This document shows, piece after piece, positions 34,862-44,277 of a stretch of DNA of 64,000 bases (position 1 is the stretch's first letter; each line of letters opens with the position of its first letter). The DNA lies in contig NZ_LFIP02000007.1 in NCBI RefSeq assembly GCF_001189235.2, forward strand, positions 249,249 to 313,248, read 5' to 3'. The stretch comes from Bradyrhizobium embrapense (GTDB taxonomy: Bacteria; Pseudomonadota; Alphaproteobacteria; Rhizobiales; Xanthobacteraceae). Under the pieces are notes generated by a model. It saw only the letters and a program-made list of their open reading frames with translations, did not search any database and had not been told where the DNA came from. A program made the position numbers and the translations under genes.

Positions 34862-36142
34862 TCACGCATTGAGCAGTTTGCGGGTCTGCTCGGCCATCGT
34901 GGCGAGCGCGGCTTTTGGCTGAATCCGATGCACAAGCACCAGCCTCATCAGCTCAGTCATCATATCGGTGATCTTGACCGCGTTGTCACTCGAGAACGAG
35001 ACTTGATCTGTTGTAATTGCCAACTGATCAAGAATCGCCGCGTGGTAGGGATTGATGGCGAGGTACTGGTTCCGGAATGTCGGATCCTTAAGCGCCATCA
35101 GGTTAACGGGCAGATAGCCAGTGTGCCGGGCAAGAATCATCTGGCCCTCCGGCCCGGCGGCGAAGCGCAGGAATGCCCACAACGCCTTCTGCCGCTCCCA
35201 GTCTTTGGTAAACATCATGAAGCCATGGGCAGCACCGACCAGCTGGCCCCCGGCGGCGGGAACTGGCAACTGGCCGACTTTTAGCTCAAATCGCCCTTGG
35301 GCTGCCTTGGCGACCGATGTGATACCGCTTGCCGAACGAACAAGGATGCCGCAGGCGCCGGCGTTGAATGCTTGGCGCGCCTGTTCGCGGGTCATATTGA
35401 CAGTGCTCGCCTCTCCGAAGCGCCACACAACCTCTAACGCCCTCAAGCCTTCAGCCGTATCAAAGGCTATCTCGCTCAAATCGGACTTCATCATTCTCCC
35501 CCCAAATGTGGCGATGAGATTCTGAAACATCCAGGCGTTGGAGGCGTCGTACTCGACAAAGCCACCATCAATCGTTCGGTCAAGTGCTGCAACTTTCACG
35601 CCGAGCGCGATGATGTCCTCCCAGGTCGAGGGCAGGCTGGACGAGGTGTATCCAACCCGGCTTAGGAGATCCATGTTGTAGTAAATGACGGGAACCGTCG
35701 TGCCGAATGGCAGGGCGTGGATGTTTCCCCCCGCTGATACGGCTTCCAAGGCCGCGCTTGACAGGCCGAGCTCGACGACGGCCGTGCTTCCGCCAGCAAC
35801 GGAATCAAAAGGCTGCGCGTAGCCGCGCCGCGCGAGCAATGGCGCGTAGGTCAGTGACTGCCATGTGCCGTCAGGAAGATCGCTGATCAAACCGTCGCGC
35901 AGCGTGATCTGGAGCAAGGGATCCCAGTTTTCGCCTTTGGCTACGAACTCTATAACGATCTCGGGATTGGCAGAGGTGAACTGGCTGGCAAGTTCACCAA
36001 GCATTTTCTGGTAGGTGCCGATCGGGGTGCTGATCTTCAATGTTAACTTACGGCCAGCGGCGCGCGCCGAGTGCAAAGCTCCAATGCCGATTGCCGCGGT
36101 GCCGGCGACAAGAATATCTCTGCGTCTCAATGGCATAAGCAT
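34862..36142 (-). CDS. ABC transporter periplasmic substrate-binding protein (UgpB/MalE class)
   Basis: A 426-residue solute-binding protein with a probable Tat-type signal (RRRDILVAGTAAIGIGALHS, then ARA; twin Arg at residues 6-7). It contains SANPEIVIEFVAKGENW, LPFGTTVPVIYYNMDLLSRV and PSTWEDIIALGVKVAALDRT, the pattern of cluster-1 (carbohydrate/glycerol-phosphate) binding proteins. It is the last gene of a four-gene operon reading leftwards: ATPase, permease, permease, binding protein. UgpB-type proteins bind glycerol 3-phosphate and its esters, so a phosphorus-containing ligand such as phosphonoalanine is plausible next to the C-P hydrolase genes, but not shown. Confidence 0.9.
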   Translation of the reverse strand: MLMPLRRRDILVAGTAAIGIGALHSARAAGRKLTLKISTPIGTYQKMLGELASQFTSANPEIVIEFVAKGENWDPLLQITLRDGLISDLPDGTWQSLTYAPLLARRGYAQPFDSVAGGSTAVVELGLSSAALEAVSAGGNIHALPFGTTVPVIYYNMDLLSRVGYTSSSLPSTWEDIIALGVKVAALDRTIDGGFVEYDASNAWMFQNLIATFGGRMMKSDLSEIAFDTAEGLRALEVVWRFGEASTVNMTREQARQAFNAGACGILVRSASGITSVAKAAQGRFELKVGQLPVPAAGGQLVGAAHGFMMFTKDWERQKALWAFLRFAAGPEGQMILARHTGYLPVNLMALKDPTFRNQYLAINPYHAAILDQLAITTDQVSFSSDNAVKITDMMTELMRLVLVHRIQPKAALATMAEQTRKLLNA

Positions 36143-36150
36143 CTCCAGCG

Positions 36151-36999
36151 CTACTTCACCGCTCCCCCGGTCATCCCTTCAACAAACCATTTCTGTGCGG
36201 CAAGGAAGGCGATGACGAGGGGCAGCACGACAAGGGTAGAGGCGGCCATGAGGGGCCCATAGTCATTGCCAGCCTCTTCGTTCTTGAACGCCATGATGCC
36301 GAGCGAGGGCGGCATCAGGGATTGGTCGCGCACCGCTATGAGCGGCCAGAACAGATCGTTCCAATGGCTGACAAGCGAGAAGATGGAGAAGGCGATGACG
36401 GCGGGCAGCGCCATCGGCAGCATGATCCTCCAGACGATCGCGAGTTCAGAAACACCGTCGAGCCGGGCCGCATGCACGAGGTCATCTGGAATAGTCTTGA
36501 AGAACTGACGAAACAAAAAGATACCAAACGGCGAGACGATATAAGGGAAGATAAGCGCTGCGTAGGTATCGAGTATCCCGAGCTGATGACCCAGAGCAAA
36601 GAGCGGTAGCGCTAGCACTTGGTGCGGTAGCAGCAGTCCCACCAACACCAGGCCGAAGAGAAGGCCGCGTCCAGGAAAGCGAAGTTTCGCCAGCGCATAG
36701 GCACAAGGCGCGCAAACGAGGATCTGCGACAGCAGAATCATCGTACAGACGAGGACACCATTGCCCATATAGCGCAGCAGTGGTGTCTCACTCAGCGCTT
36801 TGGTATAGTTTTCGACGGCATATAGCTTGTCGGGCCAGAAGGAAAAGGACGCCCGAAAGATCTCTCCCGGCGGCTTGATCGACAGCGACAGCATCCACAC
36901 GAAGGGCAGGAGAATGAGCGTTCCCGTCGTGAGCAGCACCGCGTGTCGAAGGAGGGCCACGGACAGCGGCAAGCGGCTCGGAGAAATTCCGGCGTTCAT
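36151..36999 (-). CDS. ABC transporter permease (UgpE/MalG class)
   Basis: A 282-residue permease with six predicted membrane helices; the first is LLTTGTLILLPFVWMLSLSI. The EAA loop that couples to the ATPase reads DLVHAARLDGVSELAIVWRI, then MLPMALPAV (about 165-193), the standard EAAxxDGAxxxxxFxxIxLP pattern. Its start overlaps the stop of the preceding permease by four bases (ATGA type), and the binding-protein gene starts 8 bases after its end, so the genes are translationally coupled. Importer subunit; the substrate is set by the binding protein. Confidence 0.92.
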   Translation of the reverse strand: MNAGISPSRLPLSVALLRHAVLLTTGTLILLPFVWMLSLSIKPPGEIFRASFSFWPDKLYAVENYTKALSETPLLRYMGNGVLVCTMILLSQILVCAPCAYALAKLRFPGRGLLFGLVLVGLLLPHQVLALPLFALGHQLGILDTYAALIFPYIVSPFGIFLFRQFFKTIPDDLVHAARLDGVSELAIVWRIMLPMALPAVIAFSIFSLVSHWNDLFWPLIAVRDQSLMPPSLGIMAFKNEEAGNDYGPLMAASTLVVLPLVIAFLAAQKWFVEGMTGGAVK

Positions 37000-37961
37000 T
37001 GGTAGTGCACCTTGGTGTCCATGAAGCGGACCTGAACGAGGGTGAGAGTCGTTACGATGGCGAGGAATAGGACCGCGACGGCAGCCCCATATCCCGTGCG
37101 CAGATACTCGAAGCTTTCGCGGTAGAGCGTGTAGAGCAGAACTTCGGAGGCACGACCGGGGCCGCCTTGAGTTAGCACCTTTACGGTGTCAAAGGCCTCG
37201 AATGCTCGTAGCGCCACGACGATGACAACGAACATCGTGACCGGCCCAAGCATCGGCAGGGTGACAGTGCGCAACCGATCAATCCAAAGGTCAGCACCGT
37301 CGACATCGGCGGCATTGTACAGCTCCTGCGGGATGCTCTTCAGACCGGCAAGAAACAACACCATTGCGTAGCCGAGGTTCTGCCAGATGCCGATCACGGC
37401 GAGTATTGGAAGAGCCACATTCTCATCACGCAGCCAGTTGGCGGTCGGCAGTCCGAGCGCGGCGAGCGCCTGGTTGACGAGACCAATTGTTGGATGCAAC
37501 AGCGCTTCCCAGGCAATCGCCATCGCGGTGAGCGTCGCCATGAAGGGCAAGAAATGGATGGCGCGATAGAGGCCCCGGCAGGACCGTCCGCCTTCGATGA
37601 CAAGCGCGATCGCAAGACCGAGGATGACAGTTCCGGGAACGACGATCGAAACGTAGACAACAGTATTGACGAGCGACGCCCGAAAACCCGCGTCCGCGCA
37701 GACTTCGCGGAAGTTAGAAAGGCCGACAAAAGAAAGAGACGTCGCTCCAAACCGCCAGTCGGTCAGCGCGATGACGAAGATGGCAGCAACCGGCAGGAAG
37801 AACAGTACAACCAGAAAAAAGACCGCGGGCCCAGCCAGCGCCAAGGCCACCAGCGCTTCTGAAAGGGCTCGCTTGCGAGCCAGCTGGGCGGTTGGCAATG
37901 GCACTTCGATCGGCATGAGGCGCTTGTCCGAAGCTTCGGATAGAGTAAGAGGCCCGCTCAT
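36996..37961 (-). CDS. ABC transporter permease (UgpA/MalF class)
   Basis: A 321-residue inner-membrane permease with six helices after a cytoplasmic N-terminus (PAVFFLVVLFFLPVAAIFVI is the first). The EAA loop reads QELYNAADVDGADLWIDRLR, then TVTLPMLGPV (about 212-242). It pairs with the downstream MalG-type permease to form the translocation pore. It overlaps the ATPase gene upstream by four bases and the next permease by four, the tight packing of one operon. Confidence 0.92.
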   Translation of the reverse strand: MSGPLTLSEASDKRLMPIEVPLPTAQLARKRALSEALVALALAGPAVFFLVVLFFLPVAAIFVIALTDWRFGATSLSFVGLSNFREVCADAGFRASLVNTVVYVSIVVPGTVILGLAIALVIEGGRSCRGLYRAIHFLPFMATLTAMAIAWEALLHPTIGLVNQALAALGLPTANWLRDENVALPILAVIGIWQNLGYAMVLFLAGLKSIPQELYNAADVDGADLWIDRLRTVTLPMLGPVTMFVVIVVALRAFEAFDTVKVLTQGGPGRASEVLLYTLYRESFEYLRTGYGAAVAVLFLAIVTTLTLVQVRFMDTKVHYQ

Positions 37962-39136
37962 CTCGCGACCTCTCGGAACGGGGTGACCGCCCCCTTGGAA
38001 GAATCCCTATCCGGCCGTAAGCGTCGTCCATCCCGCGTGAACAAGAGAATGCGCTCCGGTCTCACCCCAACATGCAAGGTCTGGCCGGGAACAATATGCG
38101 GCGCCCGTTCGGCGAGCAGCCTTGCGATCAAGGGTTGGTCGATGCCGGCCAGATCAAGGTAAACGAAGAGATCTGACCCCATATGCTCGATCATTCGCAC
38201 GGAACCCGTCAGCGTCCCCTGCCCGCCGCGCTCAGCGAGATAAAACGCCTCCGGGCGAATGCCGAGGGAGAGCGCCGTACCTGTGATTGCATCGGCCTCG
38301 ATTGTAAGCGTCGACCCGGCCACGTCGATGAGTCCGCGTTCGCGTACCACGCCGTCAAACATGTTGATCTTGGGCGAACCAATGAATTCGGCGACGCGCC
38401 GATTGTCGGGATCGGCATAGATGTCTTGCGGCGGAGCAACCTGCAGCAACTCACCGTCGAGCATCACCGCTACCCGGTCCGAAAGGGTCATAGCTTCGGC
38501 CTGGTCATGCGTGACATAGACGAAGGTGACCCCAAGCCGCCGGTGCAGCTCCTTGATCTCGGCGCGCATCTGAACGCGCAATTTGGCATCGAGGTTGGAT
38601 AGTGGCTCGTCCATCAGGAAGACGGCCGGATGGCGCACCATCGCGCGACCGACCGCGACACGCTGGCGCTGGCCACCTGATAGCTGCCCCGGCTTGCGTG
38701 GCAACAGGTGGCCGATACCGAGCGATTTTGCGGTATGCGAGACTTCCATATCAATGTCCGCAGTGATCTGGGCGGTTCCTGGCAGCAGACGACCGAGAAC
38801 GGGCAGCCTCTGCAAGGCAGAGAGTCGGCGCATCCGCAGCGGCAATGCCATGTTCGATGCGACGCTCATGTGGGGATAGAGTGCATAGGACTGGAACACC
38901 ATCGCGATATCCCGCCGCTTTGGCCGCAGTCCGTCCACCACGCGTTCGGCGATCCGGACCGAGCCCGCATCCTGCACCTCAAGTCCCGCCAGGATTCGGA
39001 GCAGCGTCGATTTCCCACAGCCCGACGGCCCCAGTAGCGTCAGAAACTCACCGTCGGCTATCGACAGTGAAACATTGCGGAGGACAGGCACCAGGCTGTA
39101 GTCTTTACGAATGCTTTCGATCGAAACCGATGCCAC
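37958..39136 (-). CDS. ABC transporter ATP-binding protein (UgpC/MalK class)
   Basis: A 392-residue ATPase from GTG 39136, chosen because a ribosome-binding site (gggaag) precedes it and the product then begins in the family way (VASVSIESIRKDYSLVPVLR). The frame stays open 47 codons further upstream but reads low-quality sequence. Motifs: Walker A LGPSGCGKSTLLRILAGL (about 38-55), signature QLSGGQRQRVAVGRAMVRHP, Walker B AVFLMDEPLSNLDAKLRVQM and H-loop VTHDQAEAMTL. The C-terminal TOBE domain (about 270-385) is typical of sugar and glycerol-phosphate importers. It is the first gene of the four-gene operon. Confidence 0.93.
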   Translation of the reverse strand: MASVSIESIRKDYSLVPVLRNVSLSIADGEFLTLLGPSGCGKSTLLRILAGLEVQDAGSVRIAERVVDGLRPKRRDIAMVFQSYALYPHMSVASNMALPLRMRRLSALQRLPVLGRLLPGTAQITADIDMEVSHTAKSLGIGHLLPRKPGQLSGGQRQRVAVGRAMVRHPAVFLMDEPLSNLDAKLRVQMRAEIKELHRRLGVTFVYVTHDQAEAMTLSDRVAVMLDGELLQVAPPQDIYADPDNRRVAEFIGSPKINMFDGVVRERGLIDVAGSTLTIEADAITGTALSLGIRPEAFYLAERGGQGTLTGSVRMIEHMGSDLFVYLDLAGIDQPLIARLLAERAPHIVPGQTLHVGVRPERILLFTRDGRRLRPDRDSSKGAVTPFREVAR

Positions 39137-39709
39137 CGCGCTACTTCCCCATCTGCATGAAACTCTTCGCGCAAGCGCGACGAGGAGATCGTCTATCCCC
39201 TCAAGCCCAGGCTGAGCTTCAAGACCCTTAGTGCTACAGCTGGATGACACCGATCGAATAATTCGATGCAAGGCCAAGCTATATGCGATGGCGCGCTACT
39301 CCAGAGTTCGAAGCGAACATTCAAAGCTTAGCGCGCCCGCTTAGTAATCGCAGTGCGCGGGAACAGAACCTACCACGCGCTGCATCGAGCCTCAGCGCCG
39401 ATCGCAGCTGGGACACAGCGCAATTTGGCCACCGAACCTGACGCGCCGCGTCTCGCCGGTCCCTCCTGCTCGTTCTCTCCTGGACCAAAGGGGTTTCCAC
39501 GTGTCCGCGCCGCATCAACACAAAGACCAACCAACATTGTACGTCTTCCGCCGGATGACGCGCGCCTCTGGCCGTCCCTCGCGACACCACGCGAGGCATC
39601 GCAACTTGCGATCATTTCGTTCAACAAACGCGACGGCCAGTTTGTTGGCCGCTCTGCGAGCGATTAGAAAGCGTGGGAAATTCGTGTCGAAGTCCGCAGG
39701 TGCTCCATT
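39137..39709. other. Divergent promoter region between the ABC importer and the PalB/PalA-like pair
   Basis: The importer operon runs left and the aminotransferase/hydrolase pair runs right from here, so this stretch should hold both promoters and LysR sites. I cannot place a specific operator. Confidence 0.45.
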
Positions 39710-40909
39710 TTGTCTCTCGTTACAGAACGGCTCAGACTTGTTCGCCCCTCTGAAACCAAGGCCATGACGGCGCGCGCGGCCGAGCTGCGCGACCGGGGTT
39801 TCGATGTGATCACGCTCAGTCAGGGCGAGCCGGATTTCGAGACGCCGACCGCCGTCCGCGACGCCGCTATCCGGGCGATCCACGACGGGAAGACGAAGTA
39901 CACGCCGGTCGCCGGCATTAAGCCGCTGCGCGAGGCGATCCAGAAGAGCTTGAGCCGGGATCACGAGCTCGCTTACGGGCTCGACCAGATCACGGTTGGC
40001 TGTGGAGCCAAGCAGGTCATTTTCAATGCCCTCTTCGCCAGTCTTGATGCAGGCGACGAGGTGGTGATACCGACACCGTGCTGGGTTTCCTATCCCGATA
40101 TGGTGGCACTCGCTGGCGGCAAACCGGTCCTCATCGCCTGCGATGAATGCCATGGATTCAAGCTGCGTGCTGAGGCATTGGAAGCGGCAATCACGCCGCG
40201 CACGAAGTGGCTGATGCTGAACTCGCCCTGCAATCCGACCGGAGCGGTTTACAGCCGAAGCGAGTTGCAGGCGCTCGCCGCCGTGCTGCGCCGCCATGCC
40301 CATGTCCACGTGCTGTCCGACGATATCTATGAAAAACTCACCTACGACGTCGACTTCGCCACAATGGCTGCGGTGGCACCGGACCTCTACGACCGCACAT
40401 TGACGGTCAACGGCGTCTCCAAGGCCGACGCAATGACGGGCTGGCGCGTCGGTTATGGCGCAGGGCCTCTGCCGCTGATCAAGGCCATGAACCTGATCCA
40501 GGGCCAGACCTCTTCGCACACCAGCTCGATCTCGCAATATGCCGCGATCGAGGCGCTGTCCGGCGGACGGAAGCATATCGATGAATTTGCGAGCGCCTTC
40601 CTGCAGCGTCGCGATCTTGTGGTCGCCAAGCTCGACCAGGCGGAGGGACTTTCGTGCCGGGTGCCGGACGGCGCCTTCTACGTTTTCCCTTCCTGCGCGG
40701 GCGTTATCGGCAAGCGCACACCGAATCGCAAGGTGATCGAAACCGACACTGATTTCGCGATGTATTTGCTCGATGCGTTCGCCGTGGCCGTCGTACCCGG
40801 CAGCGGCTTCATGGCTTCGCCATACATCCGTATTTCCTACGCTTCGTCGCTCGCGGACCTCACCCGCGCCTGCGACCGCATCATCGCTGCCTGCGCCACC
40901 CTGTCCTGA
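39710..40909 (+). CDS. Class I aminotransferase, probable phosphonoalanine (2-amino-3-phosphonopropionate) transaminase
   Basis: A 399-residue AspC-like fold-I aminotransferase, apparently from a TTG start at 39710. It has VITLSQGEPDFETPTAVRDA, KTKYTPVAGIKPLREAI, LMLNSPCNPTGAVYSRSELQ, VLSDDIYEKLTYD and the Schiff-base Lys in VNGVSKADAMTGWRVGYGAG (about 237). The phosphonopyruvate hydrolase gene starts 11 bases after its stop, with its ribosome-binding site overlapping the stop. In Variovorax sp. Pal2 such a pair (PalB, PalA) degrades L-phosphonoalanine: transamination to phosphonopyruvate, then hydrolysis to pyruvate and phosphate. The specific substrate is inferred from this pairing. Confidence 0.85.
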   Translation: MSLVTERLRLVRPSETKAMTARAAELRDRGFDVITLSQGEPDFETPTAVRDAAIRAIHDGKTKYTPVAGIKPLREAIQKSLSRDHELAYGLDQITVGCGAKQVIFNALFASLDAGDEVVIPTPCWVSYPDMVALAGGKPVLIACDECHGFKLRAEALEAAITPRTKWLMLNSPCNPTGAVYSRSELQALAAVLRRHAHVHVLSDDIYEKLTYDVDFATMAAVAPDLYDRTLTVNGVSKADAMTGWRVGYGAGPLPLIKAMNLIQGQTSSHTSSISQYAAIEALSGGRKHIDEFASAFLQRRDLVVAKLDQAEGLSCRVPDGAFYVFPSCAGVIGKRTPNRKVIETDTDFAMYLLDAFAVAVVPGSGFMASPYIRISYASSLADLTRACDRIIAACATLS

Positions 40910-40919
40910 AGGATCTCCC

Positions 40920-41792
40920 GTGTTTCCTGCCAAACGCCTGCGCAGCCGCATGGCCGAGACTGGCCTCGTCCACGTCATGGCCGCGCATAGCCCGCTTTCC
41001 GCAATTCTCGCAGAAGAAGCCGGATTTGATGGCCTATGGGCCTCCGGCTTCGAGCTGTCGGCACTGTACGGCCTGCCGGACATGAGCCTGATCTCGATGA
41101 CGCAGCATCTCGACATGCTGCGGGCGATTGCGGGACGCACGAGACTGCCAATTGTCGCCGACATCGATACAGGCTACGGCAATGCGATTAACGTGATGCA
41201 TGCGATCGGTGAATACGAACGGGCCGGCGCTAGCGCCGTTGTCATCGAGGATAAGACGTTTCCGAAGGTGACGAGCCTTGTTGCCGATGGACGTCAGGAA
41301 TTGTTGCGGATTGAAGAGTTCCAAGGGAAGATCGAAGCCGCCGTTGCAACGAGACGGGACCCGGACTTTCTCATCATTGCCCGCACCGAAGCCTTAATTG
41401 CAGGACTCGGCGAAGCTGAAGCGCTGCGTAGAGCGCAAGCCTATGTAGAGGCTGGCGCCGACATGATCCTGGTCCATTCGAGAAAAACGGATCCTCGCGA
41501 GATCGAGAGCTTTTCGCGCGCCTGGACCGGATCGGTCCCTTTGGCGATCGTGCCGAACGCCTACCCGGATCTCGATGCGGAGCGCGTCAAAGCGCTCGGC
41601 AACATCCGCATGATGATCTATGGCAACTACGGGATTCGCGCTTCTGCCACTGCCATGCAGGAGACCTTCCGCCGAATCATTGCCGACGGCGGTGTCCACC
41701 ACGTCCGCAAGGACATTCTACCTGTCGAGGAAATCTTCAAGCTTCAAAGGATGGATGAAGTCAAAGCGGCCGAAGCTCGCTTCCTTGGCTGA
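40920..41792 (+). CDS. palA: Phosphonopyruvate hydrolase (PEP mutase/isocitrate lyase superfamily)
   Basis: A 290-residue protein from GTG 40920 (AAGGA six bases upstream), the same length as the Variovorax enzyme. It hydrolyses the C-P bond of phosphonopyruvate to pyruvate and phosphate. The core reads LWASGFELSALYGLPDMSLI (catalytic Asp54), IVADIDTGYGNAINV, the loop VVIEDKTFPKVTSL (110-120), GRQELLRIEEFQGKIEAA and ARTEALIAGLGEAEALRRAQ. The loop has Thr118 where mutases have Asn (EDKx5NS), the recorded hallmark of the hydrolase, and GFELSA instead of the mutase GLSISA. Together with the transaminase and importer it forms a phosphonoalanine-use module. Confidence 0.92.
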   Translation: MFPAKRLRSRMAETGLVHVMAAHSPLSAILAEEAGFDGLWASGFELSALYGLPDMSLISMTQHLDMLRAIAGRTRLPIVADIDTGYGNAINVMHAIGEYERAGASAVVIEDKTFPKVTSLVADGRQELLRIEEFQGKIEAAVATRRDPDFLIIARTEALIAGLGEAEALRRAQAYVEAGADMILVHSRKTDPREIESFSRAWTGSVPLAIVPNAYPDLDAERVKALGNIRMMIYGNYGIRASATAMQETFRRIIADGGVHHVRKDILPVEEIFKLQRMDEVKAAEARFLG

Positions 41793-42151
41793 ACCGTTCG
41801 CGACTAACAATTTTTGAAACTATACCTAGCGCTAGAGGCCCGCTGAGACGCCATCCCGACGCCATTAGGAAAGTCTGAGTAGCGGCCTAATACTCTCGAA
41901 AGTCGCGCGCGGCCGACGCGAGAGCAGTGATCGCGCCACCCATTTGGCGCTTAGTACCTGTGCAAAAGCCGCCGACAGCAGTCGCGCGCCAAACCGTACG
42001 AAACGCACCAAAATTGCTGATTTTGCGCGCGAGCTCCGCCTCATAAGCGGTTATCCCGACGTACGCATCGAATAATGTGATACAGCATCCACGCTTGGCA
42101 ACGGCCTGCCGTGGCAAGTAGCCAACAGTCCAAGAGGTACCGGAGCGGAAG
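41793..42151. other. Intergenic space upstream of the LysR gene
   Basis: No gene. An open minus-strand frame here runs into the LysR gene as antisense and is not credible. Confidence 0.4.
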
Positions 42152-43060
42152 ATGGCTGCCGAATACGATGAGGTGCCCCTCAACGCGGTCCGGGCATTTG
42201 TGACCATTGCGCGAGAAGGAAGCGTAACGCGTGCGGCCAACGCATTGGGAATAACCCAGAGCTCGGTCAGCCGCTATTTGGCTGTGTTGCAGGAGTATCT
42301 CGGCACAGATCTCGTGGAACGGCGAGGCCGGCGAAGTGAATTGACTCAATTCGGACGGCTGTTCGCGAATACCGTTTCCGAACCCCTTGATACAGTGTGT
42401 TTCACCGCCAAGAGGATGCGACGCCGGAACCGATCGGACGCCAACCGGATTGTGGTGCGCACGTCGCTTTCGACCTTCGCTTATTCCTTCCTCATTCCTA
42501 ATCTCCAGGCGTTTTCTGCGGAGATGGATGGCGTGATCGTGGACGTGATCAGTTCATTGTCTCCGCCGACATCTTCCGACAATTTCGACATCTTGATTAC
42601 CCGAGATCTTTCCGTCATTGAACCGGCCGACGATTGGGAAATCTACAATGAGACCCTCGTATGCGTCGGCTCTCCAGGTCACGTCGCAGGAAAAACGCTG
42701 TCGATTGCGCGTTCAATGCCACTTCTGAACATCACATCGCGGCCTGACATAATGCCCACATGGCTGAGGGCGATGAACCTGACCGCAAGAGAAATAAAGT
42801 CGGGGGCACGATACGATCACAATTACCTTGCCCTGCCGGCCGTCATGACCGGAAAATGCCTCCTTGTTGCGCCTGAAATCATTGTTCGTGATCTCGTGCG
42901 CGCGGGAGCACTGCACGTGATACCAGGATCCCGCGCGCCAAGCGGTATGCGGTATCGGGCCTATGCGGTCGATCGCAGTGACAATCCCGAAATCGCGCGC
43001 GCCTTCTGCCGCTGGGTCGCTCGGCTCTGTAAAAAGGCAGCAATTGCGGAAGCCGCCTAA
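42152..43060 (+). CDS. LysR family regulator, probable controller of the phosphonoalanine genes
   Basis: A 302-residue protein. The winged helix (about 8-65) reads PLNAVRAFVTIAREGSVTRA, ANALGITQSSVSRYLAVLQE; the effector domain (about 95-290) is of the GcvA type (NRIVVRTSLSTFAYSFLIPN, LVCVGSPGHVAGKTLSI). It follows the hydrolase gene on the same strand after 360 bases. The palA/palB genes of Variovorax are likewise controlled by a LysR-type regulator, so control of the transaminase/hydrolase pair and perhaps the importer is a reasonable inference. The inducer would be phosphonoalanine or a related compound. Confidence 0.88.
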   Translation: MAAEYDEVPLNAVRAFVTIAREGSVTRAANALGITQSSVSRYLAVLQEYLGTDLVERRGRRSELTQFGRLFANTVSEPLDTVCFTAKRMRRRNRSDANRIVVRTSLSTFAYSFLIPNLQAFSAEMDGVIVDVISSLSPPTSSDNFDILITRDLSVIEPADDWEIYNETLVCVGSPGHVAGKTLSIARSMPLLNITSRPDIMPTWLRAMNLTAREIKSGARYDHNYLALPAVMTGKCLLVAPEIIVRDLVRAGALHVIPGSRAPSGMRYRAYAVDRSDNPEIARAFCRWVARLCKKAAIAEAA

Positions 43061-43322
43061 CATCGCATCAGGCGATACCACAAATCATATGAATAGTCAC
43101 AGCCACCGTAGCTCAACGTGGCCGAAGCTGATCGTTCGAGCGGCGAATGGTCCAATCCACCCGGCCTCTTTACTTTACATTGTTCGATGGCCCTTCCGCG
43201 GTCGCGAAAATCGAACCGGAGTGATGCCCAAAGGAAGCCGCGCGCAATGATCCCCCTCACGAGCTTACCTGCGAGGCGGCGTTGTCGGGGCCGCGGTTGC
43301 AACGAACCGGACAGCCAAGAGC

Positions 43323-44109
43323 TTAGGACTTATCGTACTTGCCTTTGCGCTTGTGACGGAGCAATGCGCGATAACCGCCACGGATGAGACGTAATCCCTT
43401 CTTGACCAGGCGAATGATCCGGCTGCGAACATCGCTTGTTTTCCATCCTCGATCGGGAATGCGATGCGCGCCGAACAGGCCTGCCGCGATTTCGCGATAG
43501 CTGTTTCCTTCCACCCATCCATCTGCGGCACGCAGAGCAAGGATGAGCCAATGCCGGGTCTGGATCGGCAGTGCACGTGGGGAAGGGCCGACGGGACGCT
43601 GTTCTAGCGCTCGCCAAAAGCGCTGTGCCGCCTGCGAACGAATGTCGAAATAGCGGTCGAGCGGGAGATCGACGACAATCACTGAGCGTCTCGATGGCAG
43701 GTCTCTCAGCCAAAGGCGGTGCTTCGCGCCTCCGAGCGGCACGATGGCATGCCATCCATCTGGCGCCCGACGAAGCTCGCTGCCCGTTAGTTTGCCGACA
43801 TCCAAGTTGTACCGTCTGGACGACCTCAAACCGATAACAGGGTGGACGGGCAGCACGGTCGACAGCGCCTCGGGCGCCCAGAAAATGGCCTGTTTGTCGA
43901 ACGCCGTTCGCGGATCTGGGGCGAAACGAAAGCCCCCACTTCCTTCGGAAGCGGTCCGTCGTCGCGTCGGATCGTTGGCTGCCGGTCAGGACCTCATAAT
44001 CTCTTTCATACTCGACGTCGCGACGTAGACATTCCCAGGCAATGTCCTCCGTTTCTACCGTCTTGGCCTCAGGATATGCTTGCTTTGATCTCCAGTCAGC
44101 CGCTGCCAT
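43323..44109 (-). CDS. fseA: FseA-like ICE transfer activator, two frames joined by a +1 frameshift (copy 2)
   Basis: Frame 0 starts at ATG 44109 (MAAADWRSKQAYPEAKTVET) with a DUF6499 domain up to FRRKWGLSF; a +1 shift at TTT-CGC (43926-43921) continues as APDPRTAFDKQAIFWAPEAL into a DUF2285 domain ending at 43323 (APDGWHAIVPLGGAKHRLWL, ADGWVEGNSYREIAAGLFGA, RIPDRGWKTSDVRSRIIRLV). The heptamer context around the shift matches copy 1 (TTTCGC in both), and the two proteins are clearly homologous. Unlike copy 1 there is no early stop in frame 0, which stays open to 43330 as an Arg-rich tail. A QseM-like gene lies just upstream, as expected for an ICE control region. Confidence 0.8.
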
Positions 44110-44277
44110 CGTACTTTCTTCCCCGCACGTTCATGCAAGGAAATTGCAGCCCCACGATTGTGACGATTTCTGGTTGCGCCAATGCATCTGATCAATGTTG
44201 ATCTGATCCGTCGATGGAACAGTCAATTTTTGCGATTAGAGCTCAGTAAGAAATCGCGTCCGCTTCAAGTGCGTCGC

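Noticed and set aside
39515..41164. Minus-strand open frame of 549 codons
   Set aside because: Antisense to the transaminase and hydrolase genes, which have clear motifs; a shadow of high third-position GC.
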